NCBI GenBank assembly: GCA_963797475.1
Contig: CAWCPR010000001.1
Coordinates: 2,108,001 to 2,172,000, forward strand
Direction of reading: 5' to 3'
Length of the DNA: 64,000 nt
Source of the DNA: CAWCPR01 sp963797475
GTDB taxonomy: Bacteria > Chloroflexota > Anaerolineae > Anaerolineales > UBA4823
Below the pieces are notes generated by a model that did no database searches, was not told the origin of the DNA, and saw only the letters and a program-made list of their open reading frames with translations. Position numbers and translations under genes: made by a program. Every line of letters begins with the position of its first letter. Position 1 is the first letter of the stretch. Of this stretch, positions 18,336 to 25,167 are shown piece by piece.

Positions 18336-19262
18336 ATGGGGCCTGAAGCTTTTGATTTCATCCGCTACCTGGCAGCCAAGAAAAGCGTCGATGACCGCGC
18401 CCTCAACCTGCGCGTCTGGCAGGCGCTGGAAAGGCGGGCTCGCCAGGCGGCTGGGCCGCTGCGGGTCCTGGAGATTGGGGCCGGCACCGGCGTAATGCTC
18501 GAGCGCATGCTGGAGCGCAGATTGCTGGCAAACGCTGTCTACACCGGCATCGACGCCCAGGCCGAAAACATCGCCCATGTCCGCCAACGCCTGCCTGCAT
18601 GGGCTGCGGCGCAAGGTTTTCAAGCGCGAGAGACAGCTCCAAACCGCTGGCAAATCAGCGGCCCAGGCGCAAATGTATCCGCGGCTTTCGAGACGCAAGA
18701 TCTTTTCGAGTTCATCGAGCTGCAAAAAGGCCGCCAGACCTGGGATCTGCTGGTCGCTCACGCCTTTTTGGACCTGGTGGACATCCCGGCGACCCTGCCC
18801 GGGCTGCTGCCGTTGTTATCTCCCGCCGGGCTGGTCTATTTCAGCGTCAATTTCGACGGCGCCACCATCTTCGAGCCGGCGATCGACGCCCGGCTTGACG
18901 AGCGGATCCAGGCCCTTTACCACCGGAGCATGGATGAGCGTATCACCAATGGCAGACTTTCCGGGGACAGCCGCGCCGGGCGCCACCTGTTCGCATATTT
19001 ACGCGAAAATGGGATTCGCATCCTGGAGGCCGGCGCTTCCGACTGGGTGGTGTTCCCCCAGGACGGAGTCTATCCCCAGGATGAGGCTTATTTCTTGCAT
19101 TTCATCATCCATAGCCTCGCCCAGGCGCTCGCCGGGCATCCCGAGCTGGACCCGGAAGCGTTCGCTCACTGGATCGAGAGCCGCCATACCCAGATCGACC
19201 GCGGCGAGATGGTCTACATCGCCCACCAACTCGACTTCGCCGGCGCGCTCCAGCTATCTTGA
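18336..19262 (+). CDS. Class I SAM-dependent methyltransferase
   Basis: A 308-residue protein with motif I LRVLEIGAGTGVMLERML, the acidic strand YTGIDAQAENI, and DLLVAHAFLDLVDIP at the motif IV position, followed by LLPLLSPAGLVYFSVNFDG. ATG 18336 follows GGGGAG at normal spacing, and the in-frame codons upstream belong to the shifted end of the glycosyltransferase. The C-terminal ~120 residues, including a long region rich in acidic residues, are not a standard methyltransferase extension. It is the last gene of the cluster begun at 13341; the acceptor is unknown. Confidence 0.72.
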   Translation: MGPEAFDFIRYLAAKKSVDDRALNLRVWQALERRARQAAGPLRVLEIGAGTGVMLERMLERRLLANAVYTGIDAQAENIAHVRQRLPAWAAAQGFQARETAPNRWQISGPGANVSAAFETQDLFEFIELQKGRQTWDLLVAHAFLDLVDIPATLPGLLPLLSPAGLVYFSVNFDGATIFEPAIDARLDERIQALYHRSMDERITNGRLSGDSRAGRHLFAYLRENGIRILEAGASDWVVFPQDGVYPQDEAYFLHFIIHSLAQALAGHPELDPEAFAHWIESRHTQIDRGEMVYIAHQLDFAGALQLS

Positions 19263-19278
19263 TAAAATAACAGCCTTC

Positions 19279-19737
19279 ATGCGCCCAATCCCCACTCTAC
19301 CGGGCACTTACGCCCTCCTCCTGCGCCTCGACAATCCGGTCAGGCTGGTAGTGGGAAAACTGGGAGAAGCGGACTTCTTGCCCGGCCAATATGTCTATTC
19401 TGGCAGCGCCTTTGGTCCGGGCGGCTTGCGAGCGCGCCTCAACCGTCACCTGTCCGGTACCGCCCGGCTGCACTGGCACATCGATTTCCTGCGGCGGGCT
19501 GCTCCCGCCAGCGAATTTTGCTATACCACTCTTACTGCGTCTAAAAACCTGGAATGCCTTTGGAGCCAGGCGCTCGCAAGGTTGCCTGGAGCCTGGATCC
19601 CACAAGTAGGCTTCGGCGCCAGCGACTGTATCTCCGATTGCCGCGCCCACCTGGTGGCCTTCCCGCCCGGGCGGCGGGCTATCCTGGAATACCTGTCAAC
19701 GACGCAAGGGATTGTTTTCGAGAAAGTCGCCGGTTAG
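19279..19737 (+). CDS. DUF123 / GIY-YIG-like domain protein
   Basis: The 152-residue protein opens with LPGTYALLLRL and has PGQYVYSGSAFGPGGLRARL and LHWHIDFL, which match the DUF123 family, a GIY-YIG-related fold sometimes fused to nuclease domains. A cysteine-bearing stretch GFGASDCISDCRAHL follows, also typical. Catalytic activity of DUF123 proteins is not established to my knowledge, so none is claimed. It starts 16 bases after the methyltransferase and may simply be co-transcribed with it. Confidence 0.8.
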   Translation: MRPIPTLPGTYALLLRLDNPVRLVVGKLGEADFLPGQYVYSGSAFGPGGLRARLNRHLSGTARLHWHIDFLRRAAPASEFCYTTLTASKNLECLWSQALARLPGAWIPQVGFGASDCISDCRAHLVAFPPGRRAILEYLSTTQGIVFEKVAG

Positions 19738-19822
19738 CGAGCCTGTGAGCTGGACTTCACCGGTCTACCTGGCGACCACACCTGAGACTACCTGAGGTAA
19801 AATGGGGATAACCGGAGTGTTA

Positions 19823-19909
19823 CTCGGGGCATCACCCGAGGAGATTCACACCGGCAACACCCCATTCCGGTGGGTGGAGATGATACGGATTTTATCGTCT
19901 TGGGGTGTT
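19823..19909 (+). other. Possible structured leader before lspA
   Basis: CTCGGG/CCCGAG (19823-19828 and 19835-19840) forms a 6-bp stem. AACACCCCA (19856-19864) can pair with TGGGGTGTT (19901-19909), after which ATTTTCG follows. The 199 bases between DUF123 and lspA otherwise show no gene. Whether these stems regulate lspA or end the upstream transcript is open. Confidence 0.25.
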
Positions 19910-19936
19910 ATTTTCGTAGACCTGTGGAGTTCTGAT

Positions 19937-20500
19937 TTGAAGAAATATTTCCTGGATTACACTTATCTTTTTATTTTCGCTGGTACGATCGTGGCTCTGG
20001 ATCAATTGACGAAGTACCTGGTACGCACCCACCTGGCCTTTGGAGACATCTGGGCTCCGTGGCCCTGGCTGATCCCTTATGCTCGCATCGTGCACTGGAA
20101 TAACACCGGGGCGGCTTTCGGGATGCTCCAGAATTTTGGCAATGTATTTACCGTATTAGCTTTCCTGGTTGCACTGGTGATCTTGTATTATTTCCCGCAG
20201 GTATCTCGCCAGGACTGGGCGCTGCGCCTGGCGCTGGGCCTGCAGCTCGCAGGCGCATTAGGCAACCTGGTGGATCGTCTGACGGTCGGAACGGTGACTG
20301 ACTTCATCTCTGTTGGAAACTTTGCCGTGTTCAACATCGCCGACGCCAGCATTTCAATCGGCGTGGCGATTCTTATCCTGGGAATGTGGTTGAAGGAGCG
20401 AGAGCAAAAACCGCCGCAGGGCACTGGCGCTCCCGACCTGCCGCCCAGCGCTCAAGAGACTGCCCCCACATCTTTCCCGGGCGAGGTCAAGCGTGAATGA
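19937..20500 (+). CDS. lspA: Lipoprotein signal peptidase (signal peptidase II)
   Basis: This membrane aspartyl protease removes the signal peptide from prolipoproteins after lipid is attached to the lipobox cysteine. The 187-residue protein has four hydrophobic segments, the signature region IVHWNNTGAAFGML, GALGNLVDRL with the first catalytic Asp, and FNIADASISIG with the second. TTG 19937 is chosen because TGGAG precedes it by 8 bases and the family starts near here; ATG 19880 would add an unusual 19 residues. The C-terminal ~30 residues are a hydrophilic proline-rich tail. The many lipobox proteins in this window (for example at 51952, 53697, 56583, 58158) are its likely clients. It overlaps the next gene by 8 bases. 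Confidence 0.92.
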   Translation: MKKYFLDYTYLFIFAGTIVALDQLTKYLVRTHLAFGDIWAPWPWLIPYARIVHWNNTGAAFGMLQNFGNVFTVLAFLVALVILYYFPQVSRQDWALRLALGLQLAGALGNLVDRLTVGTVTDFISVGNFAVFNIADASISIGVAILILGMWLKEREQKPPQGTGAPDLPPSAQETAPTSFPGEVKRE

Positions 20501-21410
20501 GCGCATCGTCCAGTTCAACTATACTGGAAAGAACAGCCAGCGCCTGGATAAATACCTGGTAAGCCGCCTGCCGGAGTTTTCACGGGCCCGCTTGCAAGTA
20601 TTAATCAAAGATGGTTTTGTTACGGTGAACGGCGACCCGGCTCATAAATCGGGCCAGGCCTTGGAGGAATCGGACGTTGTGCAGGTGTGCATCCCGCCGC
20701 CAGAGCCCAGTAAACTGGTTCCCGAATCGATCCCTCTGGATATCCTGTTTGAAAATGCAGACCTGCTTATCCTGAACAAGCCGGCAGGAATGGTCGTACA
20801 CCCGGCTGCCGGGCACAGCCAGGGTACCCTGGTGCATGCCGTCCTGGCGCACGCGCCGGAAATGGAAGGGGTAGGCGGTGAGCGCCGCCCCGGCGTGGTC
20901 CACCGCCTGGATAAGGACACTTCCGGGCTGATTTTGATGGCGAAAAACGATACCGCTCACCACTGGCTCCAGGAGCAGTTCCGCAGCCGGAAGACCCGCA
21001 AAATCTACCTGGCTCTGGTAGATGGGCGCCCGCCAACGCCCAGCGGGCGCATCGAAGCGCCTATTGGCCGCGACGTTCGTCAGCGTAAGCAGATGGCGAT
21101 CACAACTTCGCAAAAAGGCCGCGATGCCACCAGTGAATACCGGACGTTAGAGAGCTTTCCCAATCACACTTTCCTGGAAATCAGGCCGGTCACCGGAAGG
21201 ACGCACCAGATTCGCCTGCATCTGGCTTTCCTGGGCTGCCCGGTTGTCGGCGACACCATCTACGGGCGACGGCGCCCCAGCCTCCCCCTGAAGCGCCATT
21301 TTCTGCACGCCGCCCGCCTGACCATTGTGCTGCCCGGCGAAACCGAGCCGCGCACCTTCGAGGCCCCTTTAGCGGGAGAATTGCAGGCTGTTTTGTCTGA
21401 TTTAAGATAG
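20493..21410 (+). CDS. RluA/RluD-family pseudouridine synthase
   Basis: A 305-residue RNA-modifying enzyme that isomerises uridine to pseudouridine. An N-terminal S4 RNA-binding domain (about 14-75: LDKYLVSRLPEFSRARLQVLI) is followed by the RluA catalytic domain with LILNKPAGMVVHP and the motif HRLDKDTSGLILMAKN, whose first Asp is the catalytic residue. GRTHQIRLHLAFLGCPVVGD completes the family signature. The GTG start at 20493 overlaps lspA and has GAGG upstream. The lspA-rluD order is common in bacteria, so 23S rRNA is the probable target, but RluC-type specificity cannot be excluded. Confidence 0.9.
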   Translation: MNERIVQFNYTGKNSQRLDKYLVSRLPEFSRARLQVLIKDGFVTVNGDPAHKSGQALEESDVVQVCIPPPEPSKLVPESIPLDILFENADLLILNKPAGMVVHPAAGHSQGTLVHAVLAHAPEMEGVGGERRPGVVHRLDKDTSGLILMAKNDTAHHWLQEQFRSRKTRKIYLALVDGRPPTPSGRIEAPIGRDVRQRKQMAITTSQKGRDATSEYRTLESFPNHTFLEIRPVTGRTHQIRLHLAFLGCPVVGDTIYGRRRPSLPLKRHFLHAARLTIVLPGETEPRTFEAPLAGELQAVLSDLR

Positions 21411-21439
21411 CTTCTCAAAAAATCACTCAGGAGTATGGC

Positions 21440-22478
21440 ATGAACTTAATCGATTTACGCTCAGATACTGTCACCCAACCCACCCCCGCCATGCGCCAGG
21501 CGATGGCCCAGGCTCCGGTGGGAGACGATGTCTATGGGGAAGACCCCAGCATCAACCGCTTGCAAGACATGGCGGCGGCTATGCTGGGAAAAGAGGCGGC
21601 GCTGTTCGTGCCCTCGGGGACGATGGGCAATCTGGCTGCGATACTGGCCCACTGCACCCGCGGCGACGAAGTGATCCTGGGGAATAAAGCCCATACTTTC
21701 TTATACGAAGCCGGTGGGATTTCAGCACTTGGCGGGGTACATTCTTGCCAGTTGGCCAACCAACCAGACGGCACCCTGGCGCTTGAAGATATCCGCAGCG
21801 CCATCCGCCCGGACGACGATCACCAGCCCATTACCCGGCTGATCGCTCTGGAAAACACGCATAACCGCTGCGGAGGGGTCTCTTTAAGCGTGGACTACAC
21901 TCGTTCAGCAGGCGAGCTGGCCCACGAGCGCGGTCTCAAGCTGCACATGGATGGGGCGCGCCTGTTCAATGCTGCTACAGCACAGGGCGTGCAGGCCAGG
22001 GACCTGGCGGAGCCAGTCGAACTCGGTAACCTTTTGCTTGAGCAAGGGGCTTTGCGCACCTGTGGGGTCGCTGCTGTGCGGAACGGACGAATTTATCCAG
22101 AAAGCGCATCGCATCCGCAAACAGTTAGGCGGCGGCATGCGCCAGGCCGGCGTGCTGGCTGCCGCCGGCATCGTCGCTCTTGAAACGATGGTCGACCGGT
22201 TAGGAGAAGACCACATCCGTGCAAAATGCCTGGCAGATGGGCTGGCAGCGATCCCCGGGTTGGAGCTGGATCCCGGGAGTCCGTTTACCAACATGGTCTT
22301 CCTCAGCCTGGAGGACAGGCCCGAGATCGGGACGGCAAAACAGGTTGCCCAGCGCCTGGCGGATAAAGGTGTGCTGGTTGGCCTGGTTGGTGAGCGCCGC
22401 TTCCGCCTGGTGACCCATTATTGGATCGACGATGCCGCCGTCGATAACGCCTTGGAGGCTTTTCGCAAGGCGCTTTAA
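21440..22478 (+). pseudogene. Low-specificity threonine aldolase, one apparent +1 frameshift
   Basis: This PLP enzyme cleaves threonine or allo-threonine to glycine and acetaldehyde. The first part, MNLIDLRSDTVTQPTPAMRQ through LHMDGARLFNAA, is typical. Near 22018 the frame must move one base (GTCGAAC would read GTC GAC if one A were extra) to continue SVTFCLSKGLCAPVGS, which holds the PLP-binding lysine, and then to a normal C-terminus ending near 22478. Without correction the product lacks the lysine and is inactive. About 345 residues result after correction, the usual length. The ATG at 21440 has AGGAGT upstream. Confidence 0.8.
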
Positions 22479-22492
22479 AGGCCCCAGTTTTG

Positions 22493-22549
22493 GATGAGTT
22501 TGTATTCATCAGCCCCTGGCCTTCGGCCAGGGGCAAAGCGCCCGACCCT
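22493..22549 (-). repeat. Dispersed intergenic repeat, copy 3 (inverted)
   Basis: On the minus strand it reads GGTCGGGCGCTTTGCCCCTGG and then GATGA...TCATC, matching copies 1 and 2. Its core GCCCCTGGCC (22512-22521) pairs with GGCCAGGGGC (22525-22534), a very stable stem. It lies 14 bases after the threonine aldolase stop. Confidence 0.7.
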
Positions 22550-22567
22550 TCTGCGCCAAAAAGTACA

Positions 22568-22576
22568 TGTTATAAT
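22568..22576 (+). promoter_or_regulatory. Possible extended -10 promoter
   Basis: TGTTATAAT is an extended -10 element (TG-N-TATAAT). No convincing -35 box is visible. It could serve the small recombinase-like gene and punA, but the terminator-like stem at 22590 lies just downstream of the expected start. Confidence 0.35.
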
Positions 22577-22589
22577 GTTAAACCACTCA

Positions 22590-22623
22590 GGACAGGGATC
22601 GAGAAGACCCTTGTCCGTTTTTT
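22590..22623 (+). terminator. Intrinsic terminator between threonine aldolase and the next gene
   Basis: GGACAGGG (22590-22597) pairs with CCC-TGTCC (22608-22616, one bulged T) around a ten-base loop, followed by G and a run of six T. If the upstream -10 element is real, this stem could instead act as an attenuator for the downstream genes. Confidence 0.65.
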
Positions 22624-22658
22624 GGCGCTTGAACAATATGACAACTTTGGAGCCGTGC

Positions 22659-22856
22659 ATGGAAGAACAGGTGAGGGCTTTTTTATCCAATCTGGAATCG
22701 CAGCCCACATATTCTTCGAGCACACGTCTGGCTTACCAAAACGATCTGCGCTGCCTTTTGGATTATCTGGAGCAGACCATACAGCGCCCGGCAAGGCTGG
22801 CAGATTTCAGCTCCAAACGAGTGGCAGATTTTCTCCATCGAGAACGAGACAGCTGA
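22659..22856 (+). CDS. Short protein like the N-terminal core-binding domain of a tyrosine recombinase
   Basis: The 65-residue product (MEEQVRAFLSNLESQ, then YSSSTRLAYQNDLRCLLDYL and VADFLHRERDS) matches the SAM-like, helical N-terminal domain of XerC/XerD-type recombinases. It then stops; the catalytic domain with its R-H-R-Y residues is absent, and punA begins 30 bases later. I prefer ATG 22659, which follows GGAG by 6 bases, over ATG 22638. It may be a remnant of an integrase gene, or a small DNA-binding protein in its own right. No catalytic remnant was seen downstream in any frame. Confidence 0.6.
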   Translation: MEEQVRAFLSNLESQPTYSSSTRLAYQNDLRCLLDYLEQTIQRPARLADFSSKRVADFLHRERDS

Positions 22857-22886
22857 GAAAAAATCTTCAGGAGAAAACTTGACCGA

Positions 22887-23723
22887 ATGAGCATTACTTA
22901 CACGCTCGCACAAATCGATGCAATCGCGGAAATCGTTCGCGCCCATACGACGAAACGTCCTAAGATTGGCCTGATTCTCGGCTCGGGTCTGGGGACATTG
23001 GCTGAAAGCATTGAACAGCCCACCCGGATCCCTTACGGCGAGCTGCCCAACTGGCCCGTTTCGACTGTCGCCGGTCACCAGGGGCGCTTGGTGATTGGAA
23101 AACTGGAAAATCAGGATATCCTGGTGATGCAGGGCAGGGCGCATTATTACGAAGGCTATAGTATCGCCCGGATCGGGCTGCCCGTGCGCGTCATGCAGCG
23201 CCTTGGAATCGAGATTCTGGTCGTCACCAACGCCGCCGGGGCCGTTCGTCCAGAGTATAACCCGGGCGATTTAATGCTCATCAAAGACCATCTGAACCTG
23301 ATCGGCATGGGCGGGCTTAGCCCTTTGCGCGGCCCAAACCTGGATGAATTGGGCCCGCGCTTCCCCGACATGGGCCGCGCCTACGACCGCGAGCTTTGCG
23401 CCTTGGCCAGCAAAGTGGCCAGGCAGCACGCGATTCTGCTGCACGAAGGGGTCTATGTTTGTCTGGCAGGACCTTCATTCGAGACGCCTGCCGATTTGCG
23501 CTTCTTGCGCCAGGCCGGGGCAGATGCCGTAGGCATGTCGACGGTTCCCGAGGTCACAGTCGCCCGTCACGGTGGAACCCGCGTGTTAGGGATCTCTGGC
23601 ATCAGCAACAAAGCAAACCTGGATGGTGAAACGCTTACGACTCACGAAGAAGTGTTGCAAGCCGGGAGCATGATCGTCCCCAAGTTGGAAGCGATCATCC
23701 GCGGCGTGTTGAGAAATTTATAA
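22887..23723 (+). CDS. punA: Purine nucleoside phosphorylase (trimeric PNP family)
   Basis: The enzyme splits purine (deoxy)nucleosides with phosphate to free base and (deoxy)ribose-1-phosphate in the salvage pathway. The 278-residue protein has the phosphate-binding GLILGSGLGTLAESI (about 28-42), GHQGRLVIG with the conserved His, GRAHYYEGYS, VTNAAGAVRPEYNPGDLMLI, the long CLAGPSFETPADLRFL, and GMSTVPEVTVARHGG with SNKANLDGE. The Glu and Asn positions of the base-binding site are present, so guanosine/inosine preference is expected. It follows the recombinase-like small gene closely. Confident family assignment. Confidence 0.93.
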   Translation: MSITYTLAQIDAIAEIVRAHTTKRPKIGLILGSGLGTLAESIEQPTRIPYGELPNWPVSTVAGHQGRLVIGKLENQDILVMQGRAHYYEGYSIARIGLPVRVMQRLGIEILVVTNAAGAVRPEYNPGDLMLIKDHLNLIGMGGLSPLRGPNLDELGPRFPDMGRAYDRELCALASKVARQHAILLHEGVYVCLAGPSFETPADLRFLRQAGADAVGMSTVPEVTVARHGGTRVLGISGISNKANLDGETLTTHEEVLQAGSMIVPKLEAIIRGVLRNL

Positions 23724-23830
23724 TTGCTTGACGAAGTGAGGATGCGCCCGAGCAGATGCTTATCCCTTTATTTGATGGGTTTCTACACCTGTAAAAAGGT
23801 TTAGCGGTAGCGCCCCTACCGAGGAGCGGC

Positions 23831-24541
23831 ATGGAGGAAGCACTCAGCTTTTTTCGCGCCTTTGAGGCCTGGATATATCTGCTTCTTGGGCTGGGGGGGC
23901 TGATCTACATTCGAAAATTCATTTTAGCCTGGGAAGAACTGCGTGGTGCAGGGTTCGGTCTGGAGCGTGAAAGCGCACAGACGCGCCTGAATCAGTCGGC
24001 CAGTGTGTTGGTACTTTTATTAGCGATGGCTGTTACAGAATTCGTTTTAGTCACTTTTGTCGCCCCAGCGGTGCCGGGAGCATCTCCTTTGCCTACCCCA
24101 ACTTTGAATATTTTGGCAACCCCGACGACGACCTTACCGGCAAGCACCTCGCAGGCGCCAGGCGAACAGCCGACAGCCACTGCACCGCTCTTAAGCCTGC
24201 CGGCTGCCGCCAATTGTCCTGCGGGGCAAATCGCGATCACTTCGCCCATCCAAGGGGAAGAAGTCAGCGGTATCGTAGAAGTGAAAGGATCGGCGGATAT
24301 CCCCAATTTTGGGTTTTATAAGTTTGAAATGAAGCGCCCCGATGAAACCACCTGGCTGACGCTCCTGGCGGGCAATACGCCAGTAAAGGATGGCGACCTG
24401 GGCCTTTGGGACACCCGCCGGCTCCCGTCCGGGGAATACCAGCTCGGCCTGGTCGTATCGGATAACCAGGGCAGCGCCTCCGAGCCCTGTATCGTGCAAG
24501 TGCGCGTAACCGCGCCGCCTGATGAGACAACTAGCCCGTAG
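23831..24541 (+). CDS. Membrane-anchored protein with extracytoplasmic Ig-like/PEGA-like domain, unknown function
   Basis: A 236-residue protein. Two hydrophobic segments (WIYLLLGLGGLIYI near 15-28, and SVLVLLLAMAVTEFVLVTFVA near 58-78) anchor it. A Thr/Pro/Ala-rich linker (about 80-125) leads to a beta-rich domain containing CPAGQIAITSPIQGEEVSG, WDTRRLPSGEYQLGLVV and a second Cys near EPCIVQVRV, which could form a disulphide with the first. Domains of this kind occur in extracytoplasmic adhesive or scaffolding proteins. GAGGAGC precedes ATG 23831. I cannot assign a function. Confidence 0.6.
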   Translation: MEEALSFFRAFEAWIYLLLGLGGLIYIRKFILAWEELRGAGFGLERESAQTRLNQSASVLVLLLAMAVTEFVLVTFVAPAVPGASPLPTPTLNILATPTTTLPASTSQAPGEQPTATAPLLSLPAAANCPAGQIAITSPIQGEEVSGIVEVKGSADIPNFGFYKFEMKRPDETTWLTLLAGNTPVKDGDLGLWDTRRLPSGEYQLGLVVSDNQGSASEPCIVQVRVTAPPDETTSP

Positions 24542-24555
24542 AAAGGTCTTGCATT

Positions 24556-25095
24556 ATGCCAGAAATTGAGATCCGACCCGCGACAGCCGCCGACCTGCCT
24601 GCATTAATCGCCATGGACCATAATTACACAAGCGATTTTGTCTGGCAAATGGAAATTAATGCGGAAGACAACCAGGTAAAGGTTCAGTTCCGCGAGGTGC
24701 GCCTGCCGCGCTCCGTAAGGGTAGAATACCCCCGCTCCTCTGCCGCCCTGGCGGATGACTGGACCCAACGTTCAGGTCTTTTGGTCGCACATATGGATGG
24801 CGAACCCGTAGGCTATACCAGCCTGATGCTTAACGTCGCCCCATTGACCACCTGGATGACGGATTTGACCGTCAAACGCCGTCTGCGCCGCCAGGGGATC
24901 GGCAGCTCGCTGGTGCTGGCTGCTCAGGAATGGGGGTTGGAGCATGACACCCGCCGCATTGTGATCGAAATGCAGACCAAAAATTATCCGGCTATCCAAA
25001 TGGCCAAAAAATTGGGATTTGATTTCTGTGGATACAATGATCGTTATTATGCCAATCACGATATCGGCCTCTTTTTTGCGAATTCGCTGCGTTGA
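24556..25095 (+). CDS. GNAT-family N-acetyltransferase
   Basis: The 179-residue protein has the GNAT acetyl-CoA-binding motif A: WMTDLTVKRRLRRQGIGSSL, i.e. the R/Q-x-x-G-x-G/A loop (RRQGIGS). The preceding strand DGEPVGYTSLML and the following TKNYPAIQMAKKLGF (motif B, with FDFCGYNDRYY) complete the fold. The acceptor, a protein or a small molecule, cannot be told. It starts 14 bases after the Ig-like membrane protein and may share its transcript. Confidence 0.85.
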   Translation: MPEIEIRPATAADLPALIAMDHNYTSDFVWQMEINAEDNQVKVQFREVRLPRSVRVEYPRSSAALADDWTQRSGLLVAHMDGEPVGYTSLMLNVAPLTTWMTDLTVKRRLRRQGIGSSLVLAAQEWGLEHDTRRIVIEMQTKNYPAIQMAKKLGFDFCGYNDRYYANHDIGLFFANSLR

Positions 25096-25129
25096 CTGGT
25101 CACCCAAAGCGATCGTATCCCATAAAGAT

Positions 25130-25158
25130 TTGCACTGGGTGTAGAATCACGTTATCAT
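25130..25158 (+). promoter_or_regulatory. Candidate sigma70 promoter, transcript possibly almost leaderless
   Basis: TTGCAC (25130-25135) and TATCAT (25153-25158) are 17 bases apart. The expected start of transcription, about 25165, is only three bases before ATG 25168. Confidence 0.45.
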
Positions 25159-25167
25159 TGTGTAAAT

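Noticed and set aside
22493..22549. Terminator of the threonine aldolase gene
   Set aside because: The stem is part of the dispersed repeat and lacks a T-run; a better terminator lies at 22590-22623.
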